A stretch of 64,000 bases of DNA from Cristatella mucedo (GCA_009760855.2 WPIO01000030.1:620001-684000), one strand, 5' to 3'. Counted from the stretch's first letter, positions 40,450 to 51,725 are shown. Numbers and translations: made by a program. The notes: a model not told the origin generated them from the letters alone.

Positions 40450-40598
40450 GACGATTTCGTTGCTCTGTGTGCGGTATGCGTTCCGGCACAGAGTGGATCA
40501 TCCGCTGGCACCTCCGAATGGTCCACCAGATTGCAGCTGGTGATTGCGTCGTCGAGAGCAGCTCACTTCCTATTCAGCACGTCAGTATGGTAAAATAA
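40450..40598 (+). CDS. Zinc-finger gene, last finger exon found
   Basis: The acceptor TTCTGGGTTGCAG begins the exon with two leading bases, fitting phase 1 from exon h. A C2H2 finger follows at once: CSVC, twelve residues, then HLRMVH. A short tail ends in QHVSMVK and a TAA at 40,596-40,598. A donor-like GTAAAA at 40,590 would alternatively splice in phase 0. AATAAA overlaps the stop (40,593-40,598), so either a terminal exon with a very close poly(A) signal or a spliced exon is possible. Confidence 0.62.
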
Positions 40599-42030
40599 AG
40601 ACCACACTTACTGTGTTAATATTCTCTCATTGCATGAGGCCAGTGTCCATTGCAGCACCATAGACAACTGTTTGGTGCTGTTCGCATCTGCATTTGGATG
40701 ATTTGATCTGCCACAAATCTTTCACCACCTGCTTCAGAAAAAAGTTTAAAAAATTGAAATGCACTCCTCAAGCTTAAGCTTACTTAATTTTTTTTGTCCT
40801 GATTCGCAGTCAACTAGAGCTGAGGTTGGGCCAGTTATGCACTGGCAGTGGCAGGTTCTTCTTTAGGTTTATTATGGCCAAGGAGCTGTGGTTCTATCTT
40901 TAAGATTTCTGTTTCGTTCTCTGTCCGTCGAGATGACGTTATAGGTATGATAACCTAGTACCCTTCTGCCTTTACGTGGTTCAGAAAGCTGCTTTCTGGC
41001 ACGGAAAAATTTCTTCACCGAATGATGGCTCCTGTCACAAGAACCTCGTTCACAAGGGATTAATAAAAAGCAGCTGCATCCGGAGGATGCAGAACTGTTC
41101 CGGCTATGCTCCTGTGAAAACCGTTGCAGCCGACCGCAACCTACATTCGTTGCTCTATATTAAGTTATGTCACAAACGTAAATTCGCGGCTACTTATTAT
41201 GGTTGCAGCACGTCTTCCCACCAACTTAATCGGATTCATATATACGACATCAGCCCATCTGTAATGGTCATCTAATTTAATTTCTTGATTATCAGCAATA
41301 CAAACTCAGGACAGGTAAGACGCGCCCAAACCAATATTAATTGCCACAATCCAAGGTCATTCAAAGTTATTAGACTAATGAGTATGCTCTCTTTTCTTCA
41401 TGCAAGCGACCTAGTCGGACATCTTCGTTTTCTGGGGTATCAATGGCCTAGACCCTGACCAAGTTTTGCTATGAACAGCAAACGTTAGCCCTAGCATGCC
41501 CTAAGTGTGGGTTTTTGTAGGTGATTGCACTTGATAACTTGTTTGGCAGCTGAATCTTCTACACTCATGCTTCTTGTGTATCCACGGAGAAAGATCCTCG
41601 GCATCACGGTTCACGCGTTCTCATCCGTCCCAAGTCTTTGTATTCACTTGAAACACGAGCTTGGCGATGATATTCGTGGGCTTCACCGGCGATAATGTTT
41701 GCAGTCATTGGTTCGGATATCAGCGAATAAGCATCATCAGTCGATCACCCCAGTATCAAGTACGAGTGTCCCTGTATCTCCAACGTATTGTTTTTTTTTG
41801 GAGCAAAGCCGGGCACTTGCACACGGGCAGCGAACCAACATAATCAGAGTTATTTTCTTATAATGATGACATTGGCATTTCTGTTAGGTACATTAAACGA
41901 AGCAGCCTAAGGAAGCAGCCTGCGGTGCCGGTGCTTTCTGGGCTGGTGGCAGCCATTAGCGCCACGAGTTTATGCTCCTTGGTTACGCTGGCATAGCGAC
42001 GGCTTTTTACAGTTTATTATTCCCCCTTTC
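40599..42030. other. No gene seen
   Basis: A 99-codon frame at 40,976-41,275 and others lack splice support or domains. No repeat was recognised. Confidence 0.4.
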
Positions 42031-42032
42031 GC

Positions 42033-42300
42033 TACATATCTCTCTCTCTCCCTCTATCTCTATCTCTTTCTCTCACTTTCTCTTTCTCTCTCTGTCTTTC
42101 TATTTTGCCCCCTGCCTTTCTTTTTCTCTTCTTCCCTTTCCTTTCCCCCACTTCTCTATTTCTCTCTTACTCTCTCCCTGCTTCAGTCTCTCTCTCTCTC
42201 TCTCGCTCTCTCTCCCCCTCCCTTACTTCCCTTCCCTTTCCTCTCTCCTCTCTCTGAGTCTTTCTCTGTGTCTCTGTCTCTGTCTCCGTTTCTCTCTCTG
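42033..42300. repeat. Polypyrimidine (TC)-rich low-complexity tract
   Basis: About 270 bases of TCTCTC with interspersed CCC and TTT. Ser/Leu/Phe-rich frames here are artefacts. Confidence 0.93.
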
Positions 42301-42359
42301 CTGGGGACGTTGAGCTCGAGGTTTAGTAGCTCAAATTAATCGCAAGTTATTACCCATAA

Positions 42360-42850
42360 ATCCACTAGCGGGCTTAGCTGACGACAGGGATCGTCTCAGC
42401 TCGACTACACGTGGCATTGGCTTGGTCTGGCTGACCACCTGACAGTCTGGTTTTTGCTTTTCAGCAATGAGTACAGAGCAACATCCGTTCAAGCAGAATG
42501 GACGCTGCTCTTTACTTATTCTTCTTCTCCTCACTTTTTGTACTCAAGCTTTTGGAAGTACCCGACTATTTTATCCGGAGTACCTACTCTATCCATCTTC
42601 CAACACCATTGTCGTTTCATTTAAGTAATGGCACTGCCCCTGATCGTTGTTTGAGTGGCCTCGATGTGCTATGCGGTCAGGATATCGTATTACTGAATGT
42701 TGTGACAAAGGTGTCGCATGCACTCAGTGGCGAGAGGGGCGAAGATAGTTGTGCTTCCCTCTGCTCCATGCGCCACGTGCCTGGTGAATAAACAGGTAAT
42801 GTGAATCATCGGATAATGTTCTGTGCTGTGTGGGACTGTAAACAAACAAA
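42360..42850 (+). repeat. LTR-like direct repeat, left copy (LT2)
   Basis: Blocks here recur about 1.44 kb downstream in the same order: a TTCATTTAAGTAATGGCACTGC block, a TGCGGTCAGGATATCG block, GGCGAGAGGGGCGAAGA, GTGCTTCCCTCTGCTCC, then GAATAAACAGG and a CTGT...AAACAAAC end. AATAAA near the 3' side and the paired arrangement suggest an LTR, but TG/CA ends and a primer-binding site were not found. A related inverted copy is at 50,215-50,420. Confidence 0.4.
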
Positions 42851-43799
42851 AAGCTATTTTCGGTGGCAGTGGTAGCTTGTGCCATTTCAAGTCGGTAATG
42901 ACTTTGCAACTTGGCTGCTTGACTCGGAGAAGAGGCTCGAGCTGTGCGGTGTCAATGCGACAGTCTGGCACTAGCATCTGCCTCTGTTCCTGGAAGGACG
43001 CGCCTTCTATGTGTACTTCTACATGCCGAAGACAATCAAGGATGACCACTGCCTGTTTCGTAAATCTCTGGTTACAGAGCTGGTAATCCATGTAGGTAAA
43101 GCGCCACTGCTGAACCCTGAGTTAGCATATGGTTGTTGGAAAGAGGGTGGCGACACAAAGAACCCGAAGCAGCATCAGTAATCACCGACGATGTGCTTGG
43201 TGACTACGGTTTTCCAGGATGCCGGATGGTACGAGGCGATAGCGATCCAAGATGTGATGGTTTGCCTGGCGCCGATGGTGTGCAACGAGGCCACGGCCTG
43301 CGAGGCAGCGAAAGCCATGAAGGTGAAGTTAGCCTGCGAGGCAGGGAAAGCCGTGAAGGTGACGTTCGCCTGCGACGAGCTGGTGGGTATTGACTCTGCC
43401 CAGGTCGGAGATGCCGAGCTAGTCAGAGACGCGGCGCCGTTCGGAGACTCAGTGGTGACGCCCGTGGGCTGTGACGAGACGCATGTTAGAGACGAGGCGC
43501 AGATTAAAGATGTAATGCAGGTTGGAGATGCGGCGGTGAAACCCAAAGGCGCTGAGGAGGCAAGCGGAGACTCGGCCGCTATGCCCGGAAACGTGATGGT
43601 GGCTTTCGAAGTAGTGGTGTGGTGGAATGCACCTGTATGCTGCGAGACTGTGCACAGGACGGCGAGACGCCAGTGGTGTAGAAATTTGTGACCCGGTGAC
43701 GCGTAAACGTAGATATCGGACGCAACCGCCTTATTTCCACAGGCCATGAAGTCCACTGCATCCTCCGAGCAGCACGTTACTTAGCCTCCTAAAAAAGGG
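42851..43799. other. Interior of the LT2 pair with GC-rich overlapping open frames
   Basis: Open frames occur on both strands. Plus 43,191-43,691 encodes 166 residues rich in Ala/Val/Asp. Minus 43,175-43,756 encodes 193 residues, Ser/Thr/Ala-rich. A 36-base unit beginning GCCTGCGAGGCAG is repeated near 43,297-43,380 and decays afterwards into GGAGATGC and AGAGACG-type units. A GC-rich repeat can keep several frames open by chance. No domain is recognised in any frame, so no CDS is called. Confidence 0.3.
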
Positions 43800-44290
43800 G
43801 ACGGACATTAGACCAGTATCGATCGCTAACGAAGCCCTTGACGCAAACTTTAATGCTAGGCCTGATAGCACGGCCAGAGCCGATGAGCTCGGCAGATAGT
43901 TCCGGCCAAGACATGACCCGAGACCGCAGGCACGCTACCGGAACTATGTGGCTACTCTTTAGCATGCTTGTTGCCAAAGCAGCCGAGAAGAGCAGCTGCT
44001 TTCTGCTCTGGCTACTTCATGGATTGATCTCCTGATCAGGCGATATGTGATTTCATTCAATTGACGTCACTGCATCTGATCATTTTATGAGTGGGCTGTG
44101 ACACTCGATGTGGCATGTGGTCAGGATGTGCTATTAATGATTTTCGTGACAAGGGAGTCGCAGCCACTCCAGTGGGCGAGAGGAGCTAAGAGAGTCGTGC
44201 TTCCCCCTGCTCCGTACGTAGTGGAATAAACTAGTGGTGTTGCTCGTCGGCTGGCATTCAATGCTGTGCGCAACAGCAAACAAACTACAG
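43800..44290 (+). repeat. LTR-like direct repeat, right copy (LT2)
   Basis: It matches 42,360-42,850 in block order: TTCATTCAATTGACGTCACTGC, GCATGTGGTCAGGATGTG, GGCGAGAGGAGCTAAGA, GTGCTTCCCCCTGCTCC, then GAATAAACTAG and CAGCAAACAAAC. Divergence is considerable, so any element is old. Confidence 0.4.
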
Positions 44291-44639
44291 ACATACATTC
44301 CAACATATTTAAACGGATACTTTTAAATAGCGAACACGTGAGAAAGTGCCTCGCTGCTCCAAGGTGAACCTGCGGCTCACTAATGGTCACCCAGATTGGC
44401 GAGGCCTGACTGTGGAGGCAAAAACACCTTGAAAGTGACAGGCAGCTTCTCCCACCTCTAAACTTCCGAGCTCCCCCTGTATCACCGGCTATCGGGATTC
44501 TCCAGCCATACTTATTGTCGCAGATCAATCGTATGTAATTGCATAGCTCAGATAGATCGATACATAGATAGCTCCAACAGATCTGCATAGTTTTGCTAAA
44601 TTATTGTGGAAATGTTAGGGATATTGTCGTTAGAATGCT

Positions 44640-44850
44640 TAAAATTAGGTGGCTAACGCTGACCATTTGAGACAATAGCACGTGAACGTGCTAGCCCAAT
44701 TGCATTATATTGTGTTGGTAAACCCACAGCATCGTTGTATATAATTTGGAATCGAAACTACATAGTTCTGAGGTTTATTGTACAAATGGTTGCCATTTTG
44801 CATCTATCCTTAGCTCCCAAAAATTTTAGTTGCAAATCAAACGTAATATT
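44640..44850 (-). repeat. Isolated SatB unit
   Basis: GTGAACGTGCTAGCCCAATT, GGTAAACCCACAGCATCG, ATAATTTGGAATCGAAAC and GGTTGCCATTTTGC match the inverted SatB units at 16,500-16,830 in order. It is a single unit far from the array. Confidence 0.5.
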
Positions 44851-45014
44851 AGCACGTCGACATTTTATATGTTTTCCATGTAATTGTCCTCCCAGATATT
44901 GATCAATGGTGCCATTAACGGAGGGTGAACGTCTGCTGATCATCAAAAGCAGTGGGAACATCCGCTACAGGAACAAATATCAGAGCTAAATATATTTTGA
45001 CGTGCGTTTGCAAA

Positions 45015-45236
45015 TTTTTGCCGTTACGGTCACTGCTGCATGCTGCCGCTAACCAAACTTGCAAGCTTACCCTGTGCATGTTACCCTAACCATATCGTTT
45101 GAGTTGTTTATGAAGCATGATACCACTCACTATTTGATTGTGTTTCCTTTGCAGCAAATATAAAGTGTCTAGAGAGTGTTTGATTTCTCTGATGGTGCTT
45201 TATTTTTATTATAATAATAATTTTTATTATTATTAT
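45015..45236 (+). mobile_element. LINE family 1, 3' UTR fragment
   Basis: It has CATGCTGCCGCTAACCA, TTTGCAGCAAATATAAAG, a TGATTTCTCTGATGGTGC block and a long (ATT)n/(ATA)n end. It is more diverged than the tails at 33,750 and 51,267. Confidence 0.75.
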
Positions 45237-47094
45237 GGCACTCCATCGCATTTTAAGGATCTAAGTTATTTTTTCACCGGAGATAAGAACTCGCAGCCCC
45301 ATTAAGTTGCCGGCACGCTCAGACGTACTGCCGTGCATAACGGACATTTCTAGTTTGATTCGTGGCCCCATGCCGGCCGTGGGGCCTTGCCGGTTTCTTG
45401 AAGCAGCCTGGTAGAAATTTGGTTGAGATGGATGACTCTATGGCTAACATATTCACGGCTGATGTTGCATCTGCCCATGAACTCTCAGTTTAGTCCATCT
45501 GTTTAGTGCTTACTTTGGCCATCGAAGGGCCCTTCTGTCGTGAGGCGAAGTGGTCACCTGGACCGATGTAGTCTTCCGTCTGAGCTCCCTGCCCGATTAG
45601 CGGGCTGCTTCCCACAGCAGTCTTGCGATTGGCTAAGGTGCACCAAATGGCGGCACGATCGGCTATATTGCTTGGGCTCATCGCTCCTACCGGCTCGAGG
45701 AACTCGACGGCAGCTATAGCCCACCCTCTCGGTACAGCTTTCAATTACAGAATCCACAACCTGGCACGTGTTTGGCAACGTGAAGATCCCGTGATAGCTG
45801 CTGCTCAGCTGAGCAACAGTATAGTCAGGATTACATCAGTTATGAGCTACTGGAGCACAGCATCGCCCAAGCCGGGCATAGCACACTGGAGTGGGGTTTC
45901 GCATGCCGTTTTCATTCGGCGTAGTGGGTTGAGGAAGCTCGCCTCGATCGATGTGCAACGCCAACGGCTTGGCGGTGAAGGCGTAAATTGCCACTTACCG
46001 AGGGGCCCTACAGACACGTCTAAACGTGATAGGCGGGCTGCCACGAAAACAGCGTTTCTGGCGCAAGCGTACTAACCACTACTAAGGGGTCATGAGCGCG
46101 TTTCAGAATAATGCTCTCCCAACAGCTGGCAAGTAAAAGCAGGCTAAACACCAAAGTTGGCTAACAACGACGCGTATTCTCCCCGGCGCCAACAGCACTC
46201 CAGAACACAGCCGCTCTCCCCAACTGCCCTTCGCTTCCTTCCAGCCACACCTCATCCTCGTGGAGCGGGAGGACAAAGCCGGCCTAGGGCCAAGGCACAG
46301 CCGCCAGACTACAGATGGGCACCGGCCCGTCCCTAGGCGACATCCTCCAGCTCTTCGACCCTGGGTTGGCGGAGGACAATACCGGTCTACCGTTACCGGC
46401 CGAGTGTCTCGTGATGTAGAATGATGCCAGTACAATGAAATACAACCACTATTCCCCTTGCTGTTAAGATCAGCATCATGAACACACAAAAAAGATCTTG
46501 AGACATGCGGCATGGTCGAGTTATCTGATGAAAAAATAGTCATCGTAACGGCAAGGACGTGTCACGGTGCTTCTGGGCCGCGGGCCTGGTTAAGTCCAGC
46601 TGACTTTAGGTGCAGGCGTGCCTCTTCCTGCCTGGCGCGAGGTGCACGTCGGATACGTGGCTAGCCACGCCGCCGACCTTAATTCAGACGCCCTGGCCCT
46701 CACTGGTCACCCTGGCCACTCGGTTTAGCTACGAACACCTAGTTGCTTCCCAAAGACTGGCTAGCCGACCGCTTATTGAGAGGTCCTCGACCCTGATTCG
46801 TTCGTGCCCAGACGAGAGGGCTTGTTTACTCGTAGGAGATCAACCTTCTGTTGGGCACCGATTCCTCCTAGAGTAGTTTGGTTGCCAAGAGAACAATACC
46901 AGTCGCCTGCACCGACAGAATGCTGGCGTGCATGCGATATATAATCATGCACATGAAAAGAAATACAAACTACACTCGTGAGGTGAATTGGTGAGAGATA
47001 CACACACGAAAAGAAGATTTTACTGAACTTGATTCGCAAGCGTACATTGTCGCAGCACTTCTAGTACATGTTTTATTCTCACACTAGTAGTAGG
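45237..47094. other. No recognised gene; GC-rich stretch 45,350-46,900
   Basis: Open frames reach 146-150 codons (45,623-46,075 plus; 46,103-46,543 minus) with no domain, repeat match or convincing splice borders. The raised GC makes chance frames more likely. Confidence 0.35.
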
Positions 47095-47529
47095 GTCTTA
47101 ATATATTTATCTGCAGGTCGCCGAGTTCCGTTAACGCGAAAAATTTGGAGATGCAATCCCAGCGCTTTGTTAATCGCGGCCACATTTGGCTCACGTAAAT
47201 TCCGTTCAACAGCGAAGATCGTTGTTAAATGAACAGGTACAGACAGGTACCGAACAGGCCATGCCATCTTTGAGACCAGCCCAAACAAAGCAGCAACTTT
47301 TTCGTTAATAATTGTGAAGCAAGTTCGCGTCAGTAGCGATTTAAAAGCGTCAGCAAAGACCAGTAAACATGGGAGCATGCTTCGTCAAAGTATAGGGTCC
47401 GTATTAATGGCACAGGTTTCATGCACAGCCTCCAGCAGTACGGTTAAACAGGAAGCTTCGATGCCGCCGTGGCCACGACTGCAGCCAGTACAGGGAGTCT
47501 CATGAGCACCACGAACCGTAGCTCAGCTT

Positions 47530-47532
<3 letters not shown>

Positions 47533-47611
<79 letters not shown>

Positions 47612-47623
47612 AGAGAGTGTGTT

Positions 47624-47656
<33 letters not shown>

Positions 47657-47660
47657 TAAA
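47533..47660. repeat. (GA)n microsatellite with (GT)n inset
   Basis: About 75 bases of GA, a short GTGTGTGT run, then more GA. It has the same site within LR as in copies A, B and D. Confidence 0.96.
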
Positions 47661-47810
47661 TCTGCTTACGACGTCAATGTATATTACGAAGCACGAGATA
47701 ATTACTTTGAGTCACTAGGAGTAAGGGTCGGCGTGAGCAATTCAAACCTGTAGGCAGATTAGTAGCCCTCACCCGTTAGATGCCCACGACAGTTAATCTA
47801 TCAGTTAAGC

Positions 47811-47995
47811 CAGCCGTTCTCAACCTTCCTGATGCCGCCACCCTTTACTAAAGTTTCTCATTTTGTGGCAACCCCAATCGTCAAATTATTTGTGCAAAGT
47901 GTTGAAATGCGTGTTTTCTGATGGTCTTAGGCGACCCCTGTGACAATGTAGTTCGACCACCAAAAGGGTTTCGATCCACAGGTTGAGAAACGTTG
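47811..47995 (+). mobile_element. SPIN-like hAT miniature element (full length)
   Basis: The ends are near-perfect inverted repeats: CAGCCGTTCTCAACC at the left, and GGTTGAGAAACGTTG at the right. The interior shows TGCCGCCACCC, GTGGCAACCCC, GATGGTCTTAGGCGACCC and GTTCGACCACC. These agree with the SPIN type of non-autonomous hAT elements known from tetrapods and some invertebrates. The flanking octamers AGTTAAGC and ACTTAGGG match at five of eight bases, as expected of an old 8-base target duplication. Confidence 0.85.
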
Positions 47996-49824
47996 ACTTA
48001 GGGTATCCTCTAGTGCCGCACAGGGAGCGGGCGTAAAATGAAATCCACTAATAGCTCAATTAAAGAAGCCAGGCCATGCTTAGTTGTCTTCCTTGCCAGA
48101 CATGAGGAGGTGCTCTAAGTTCAGCTGAATTTAAAAAAGACGCACGATGGCTGCTTAAAATGATGGCAGAGTTACTTAGTTTCGATGATGGCGACTTCCC
48201 GACACATTTCGGGACTCTGTTCTCAAACACCAGCCATTTTACTGAGCGCTCACTTCGTAATGAATTGCCGAACGAAGAAGTTTGGCTGAGCATGCCAATG
48301 CTCATATCCACTGGCTAAATGTGAGGCATGCATGCAGCTCACTCTTTTCTCACTGGGCTTACTAGATTAATTTTATCACTGGCTTAATTTTCTCACTGAG
48401 TCCTAATAGGCTTTATGCAAGTCCTAGTATATGTAAACCAGATGACTTTTCTCACATTGCTTAACGTCGCCTCTCCCTAAAAAGGATCCTTTGCCAGTAC
48501 AGAGAGTGCTGAGGAGCAAACGCGTAGCTGCTTATATGCCTTGCCGTTAGGGCAGTCCAAGGCAGTGCACTGCATGACAGCTAACCAAGCGCAGGAAAAA
48601 AATAGTACAGTCATGCAAAATATGATCTGGGCGGCCATGGTGTGCCCATCAGCTTCAGGGAATGACTCTGCCTTTATAACAAAAAGGAGCTGTCGGATAT
48701 GCCTGGCAAGAAAGGCTACCCTAAAAACCCACACTTTTCCCACAGCATTTTCTCTGTCTCCATACATTGCGCCCCATGTGCTTACACTTGCTGCGAATGT
48801 GCATATAGCAATTATGCATGCATGCTTCTTTTAAATCATGTATGCAGTTTCAAGAGAGAATCTTGGTTGCTCAAAAGTCCTTGGCAAATCTTTTACTGCC
48901 AATATTTTATATCGTGGCACGTTAATGCATATTGGTGGTTAGTAGAGTAGTCATTAATAGGCTGTGATTGCTGCAAGAACCGAGCTATCAGGTAATACCC
49001 AATCATCACGGCTGCCCAGTGCCTTGGCACCAGCCTGTCCATAAAATACGGTCTTATGTAGAGGCTACAAAAAACCAATGTCTGGGCAAATAATAGCACT
49101 CGGTGAAGCAGACGACAAAAAAGTCGACTAGGTGACAATCTGGAACATATTGCACGGCCTTCTGTCGTACCCTGGGTTGAGCTTAGTTGATACAACATGC
49201 AGTGGTGACTGCAGAAATGAAAATACTGTTTATCATTTCGATAAGAAATTCAGCCAACCGGTAGTACAGTTGTAGTTACATAACACAAAACTTCCGGCAA
49301 GCTGACCTTGATCAATGGCCTTTTACCGGTTCCGCCAATTAGCTTGCAAGCCTCTTTAATGCACATCGCCTGCAGCAGTGATTACTTGGAACTTTTATTT
49401 TATCTACTTGGCTCAGCACCTCAATTTTGCAGGACAAGGTTGGACAGCCATTATTAAGTAACAGTGAGCCAAGCAGTAGCAACATTCTGCTTTCTCAGTG
49501 GCCAGCATTTGCAGCTGAGAGATGGGCTAAGCTCAAACTTATCACTGTCTTGCAGAGAATTGGCGCCCGTCTCAAGTAGGCAAAACGATACCGCGATGCT
49601 GTCAACTTGCAGCTCATACATTTCTCATCTCGGTTGCTTAATGGGCAAGTGACTGCTAACTGGATCTGGTACCGCGACACTGGGCAGCGCAAGCAGCACC
49701 GTGTCTTTCATTTTACAGTTTCATCCTTTAGCGAGTTTTATCCTTTCTCGAGAAAGGCGCTAATAGAGCTGGGCGCATCGCGCTTCTGCGCTTCTGCTGC
49801 TTGCTCTAACCACATTGCTTTATT

Positions 49825-49940
49825 GACCCGCTTCTTTTGCAGCGTAAGCAAAGTGCCTAGAGACACTGAGCTCTCTGGCGGAGCTATGCAAATACCTTAT
49901 TTAAAATATTATAAATAATTCTGTTATTATTATTGTTATT
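49825..49940 (+). mobile_element. LINE family 1, diverged 3' tail
   Basis: It has TTTTGCAGCGTAAGCAAAG, TGCCTAGAGACACTGAG, a CTCTGGCGG block and an (ATT)n end. It adjoins the 3' end of LR copy C. Confidence 0.6.
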
Positions 49941-50214
49941 GATCGAGAGCTTTCCAATGAGTTTCTTTCTTGAAAAGTCCCGTGCGCCTGCAAGACATTA
50001 TTGCGTAGGCTAGTTTCTCCATTTAGAGCCTCCTTTACGCTGATTTGACTGTGGGGTAGGTATGGTCGTCTAACGAGAGGTCGCTTTGGAGTATGACACC
50101 TAGATTTCGAGCTGATTCGGTCGGCAACGACAATACCTTGACTCTCTGCCGCCAGATACAACTTTTCCACCCAACCTGCAAAGTCTCTGCTGACCTTGAA
50201 TTGAGTGACGATGT

Positions 50215-50420
50215 GGGTGAACTTTAAGCTCTCCGTTACGGCCGAAGTAGATTATAGTTTAGGTGCAATCGCGATCTGCACACAACTTCAGCCGCCGAGC
50301 AACACCACCAGTTTATTTGACTACGCACCGAGCCGCTGGAAGTTCCCGAGCCCCCTGCAGACCTTCATCCACTTCCGTCGTCCGCTGTATTAAAACGCTT
50401 CGCTCTGATTCGCTAGCATT
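50215..50420 (-). repeat. LT2-related repeat, inverted copy
   Basis: On the minus strand GTAGTCAAATAAACTGGTGG and TGTTGCTCGGCGGCTG match 44,215-44,255. The AATAAA position is conserved. Confidence 0.5.
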
Positions 50421-51097
50421 GCTGCCAACGCCTAGCTGCGCTCCGATTGGCTAGTTGGTGGTCGGGAGGGCCCTCCTGCCTAGGACTGGCAGGTAGCACG
50501 TTTAGGCGCGGCACTTTCGTAGGCCGGGGTAAGCATCAACGAAACCACAGCGGCAGCAGCCGCAGTACCGCTAGCAAGATCGCACAGGAGAGGGGCTAAC
50601 TTTGTGCTGACTCCCAATTTCTTTGGCAAGACGGGCCAATTAAAAGCCAGTTCACTTGTTATGGTGAGAACAGACGTTCAGGTGTGGTTCTCAATATCTG
50701 GTTCGACACTTTAAAGCAATTCAATAAACACTCATGTTTCAGCAGCTGGAAAGCCAACTAAAATAATACAGATATTTTTGCTAGAGAGAGGCTATTATGC
50801 GACTGACTAGATAGCAAAACTGGCTGCAGTAGCAGTCCCGGTGGAAATTAGCTGAGAAGCAGCAGCTGCAAACTCTGCCCCTGACTTGCTCATCACCTGC
50901 CACAGCGTCAGGCGATAATGTAACTTCACACGGAGCCCGCAGAGAACACCATCCACAAACGCTAAGCGATGGCCCACAATTGGATGCAGGACGTTTCTCC
51001 CGCCCCCACCAATGTTCCCCCCCTTAACCCTTGACTTCCCCTCCCCCGACGTTCCCCGTAGGACATTTCTCCCCTATGTCGATAATGTCAAACTAAG

Positions 51098-51119
51098 GAT
51101 ACACACACACACGCGCGCG

Positions 51120-51171
<52 letters not shown>

Positions 51172-51255
51172 AACATATATGTATCTTAATATATATATCT
51201 ATATCTCTATATATACACATATATATATGATATATATATATATATATATATATGA
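51098..51255. repeat. (CA)n, (CG)n, (TA)n compound microsatellite
   Basis: CA units surround a run of about eight CG units (51,111-51,127). A TATATC/TATA tract reaches 51,255. Alternating purine-pyrimidine sequence of this kind is a strong Z-DNA former. Confidence 0.96.
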
Positions 51256-51266
51256 TCAAATGAAGT

Positions 51267-51381
51267 TATAATAATAATAATAATATTGCACTTGATAAAG
51301 CGCCCTCAGAGAACTTAATCTCTTTCTAGGCGCTTTACATTTGCTGCAAAGTGATACGCAACAGAATAGTAAGTAAAATAA
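51267..51381 (-). mobile_element. LINE family 1, 3' tail only
   Basis: It is nearly identical to 33,755-33,870: (ATT)n, then the AAGTTCTCTGAGGGCGC and AAATGTAAAGCGCCTAG blocks on the minus strand. The low divergence suggests the youngest subfamily here. Confidence 0.85.
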
Positions 51382-51429
51382 GTTCACGCTCTATTGAAGT
51401 TAACCAACTCGGTACAATTGGAAGGATGG

Positions 51430-51725
51430 ATGGAATGGAAGAATAATTTCTAATGGAGCGAGCGGCGGCATTTGCGGCGATCGATGCGTCGGCGGCAGAA
51501 GCGGCGGCTTCTGCGGCAGTGGCAGCGGCGTAGGCGAGCTTTCGAGTTCGGTCCCGCGGGAGATTGGTTCCGCTCGACTCCGCTAGGCACGTGTTCGTAC
51601 CCGTCAAAGCGGTCGCGTGCTACGGCGTGCCGCAGCACGTTCCTGCAAATGAGCGCGAAGCTTCCAAGGTCTACCGAGTTAAACTCGGATCTAAAGAGAT
51701 CTCGTTACGCCTCAATACGAACTAA
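51430..51725. other. GC-rich GCC/GGC stretch with Ala-rich frames
   Basis: Irregular GGCGGC triplets give an Ala-rich frame on the minus strand (AYAAATAAEAAASAADAS) and an Arg-rich one on the plus. A similar Ala-rich triplet stretch lies at 63,395-63,480. No domain is seen. It is probably non-coding or remnant cargo of the inserted element. Confidence 0.3.

Larger units (their letters stand above)
27991..40598 (+). other. Multi-exon C2H2 zinc-finger gene (whole locus)
   Basis: At least nine candidate exons on the plus strand are bounded by AG acceptors and GT donors. Phases are mostly compatible (2, 0, 1 for the first junctions, then repeated phase 1). They encode C2H2 fingers of the C-x2-C-x12-H-x4-H type, separated by Ser/Thr-rich linkers, as in DNA-binding nuclear proteins. 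A two-exon module is duplicated at 31,962-32,417 and 34,240-34,696. The 5' start, possible exons between 29.8 and 31.9 kb, and the 3' end are not certain. One exon has an in-frame TGA at 29,634, so the locus may be a pseudogene or contain a sequence error. Introns carry LINE, SINE and MULE fragments. The gene is not assignable to a named orthologue. Confidence 0.6.
47095..49805 (+). repeat. Long dispersed repeat LR, copy C
   Basis: The copy starts with a GCAGGTCGCCGAG block (equivalent to 23,755). It contains the (GA)n site at 47,533 and GTAAGGGTCGG at 47,721. It then follows copy B to its end: CTTCCGGCAAGCTGACCTTG at 49,290, and TCTCGAGAAAGGCGCT near 49,756, matching 27,202. It carries a full SPIN-like insertion that copy B lacks. 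Confidence 0.72.

Noticed and set aside
45490-46543. GC-rich frames of about 150 codons as host genes
   Set aside because: They overlap on both strands, have no domain and no clear splice sites.
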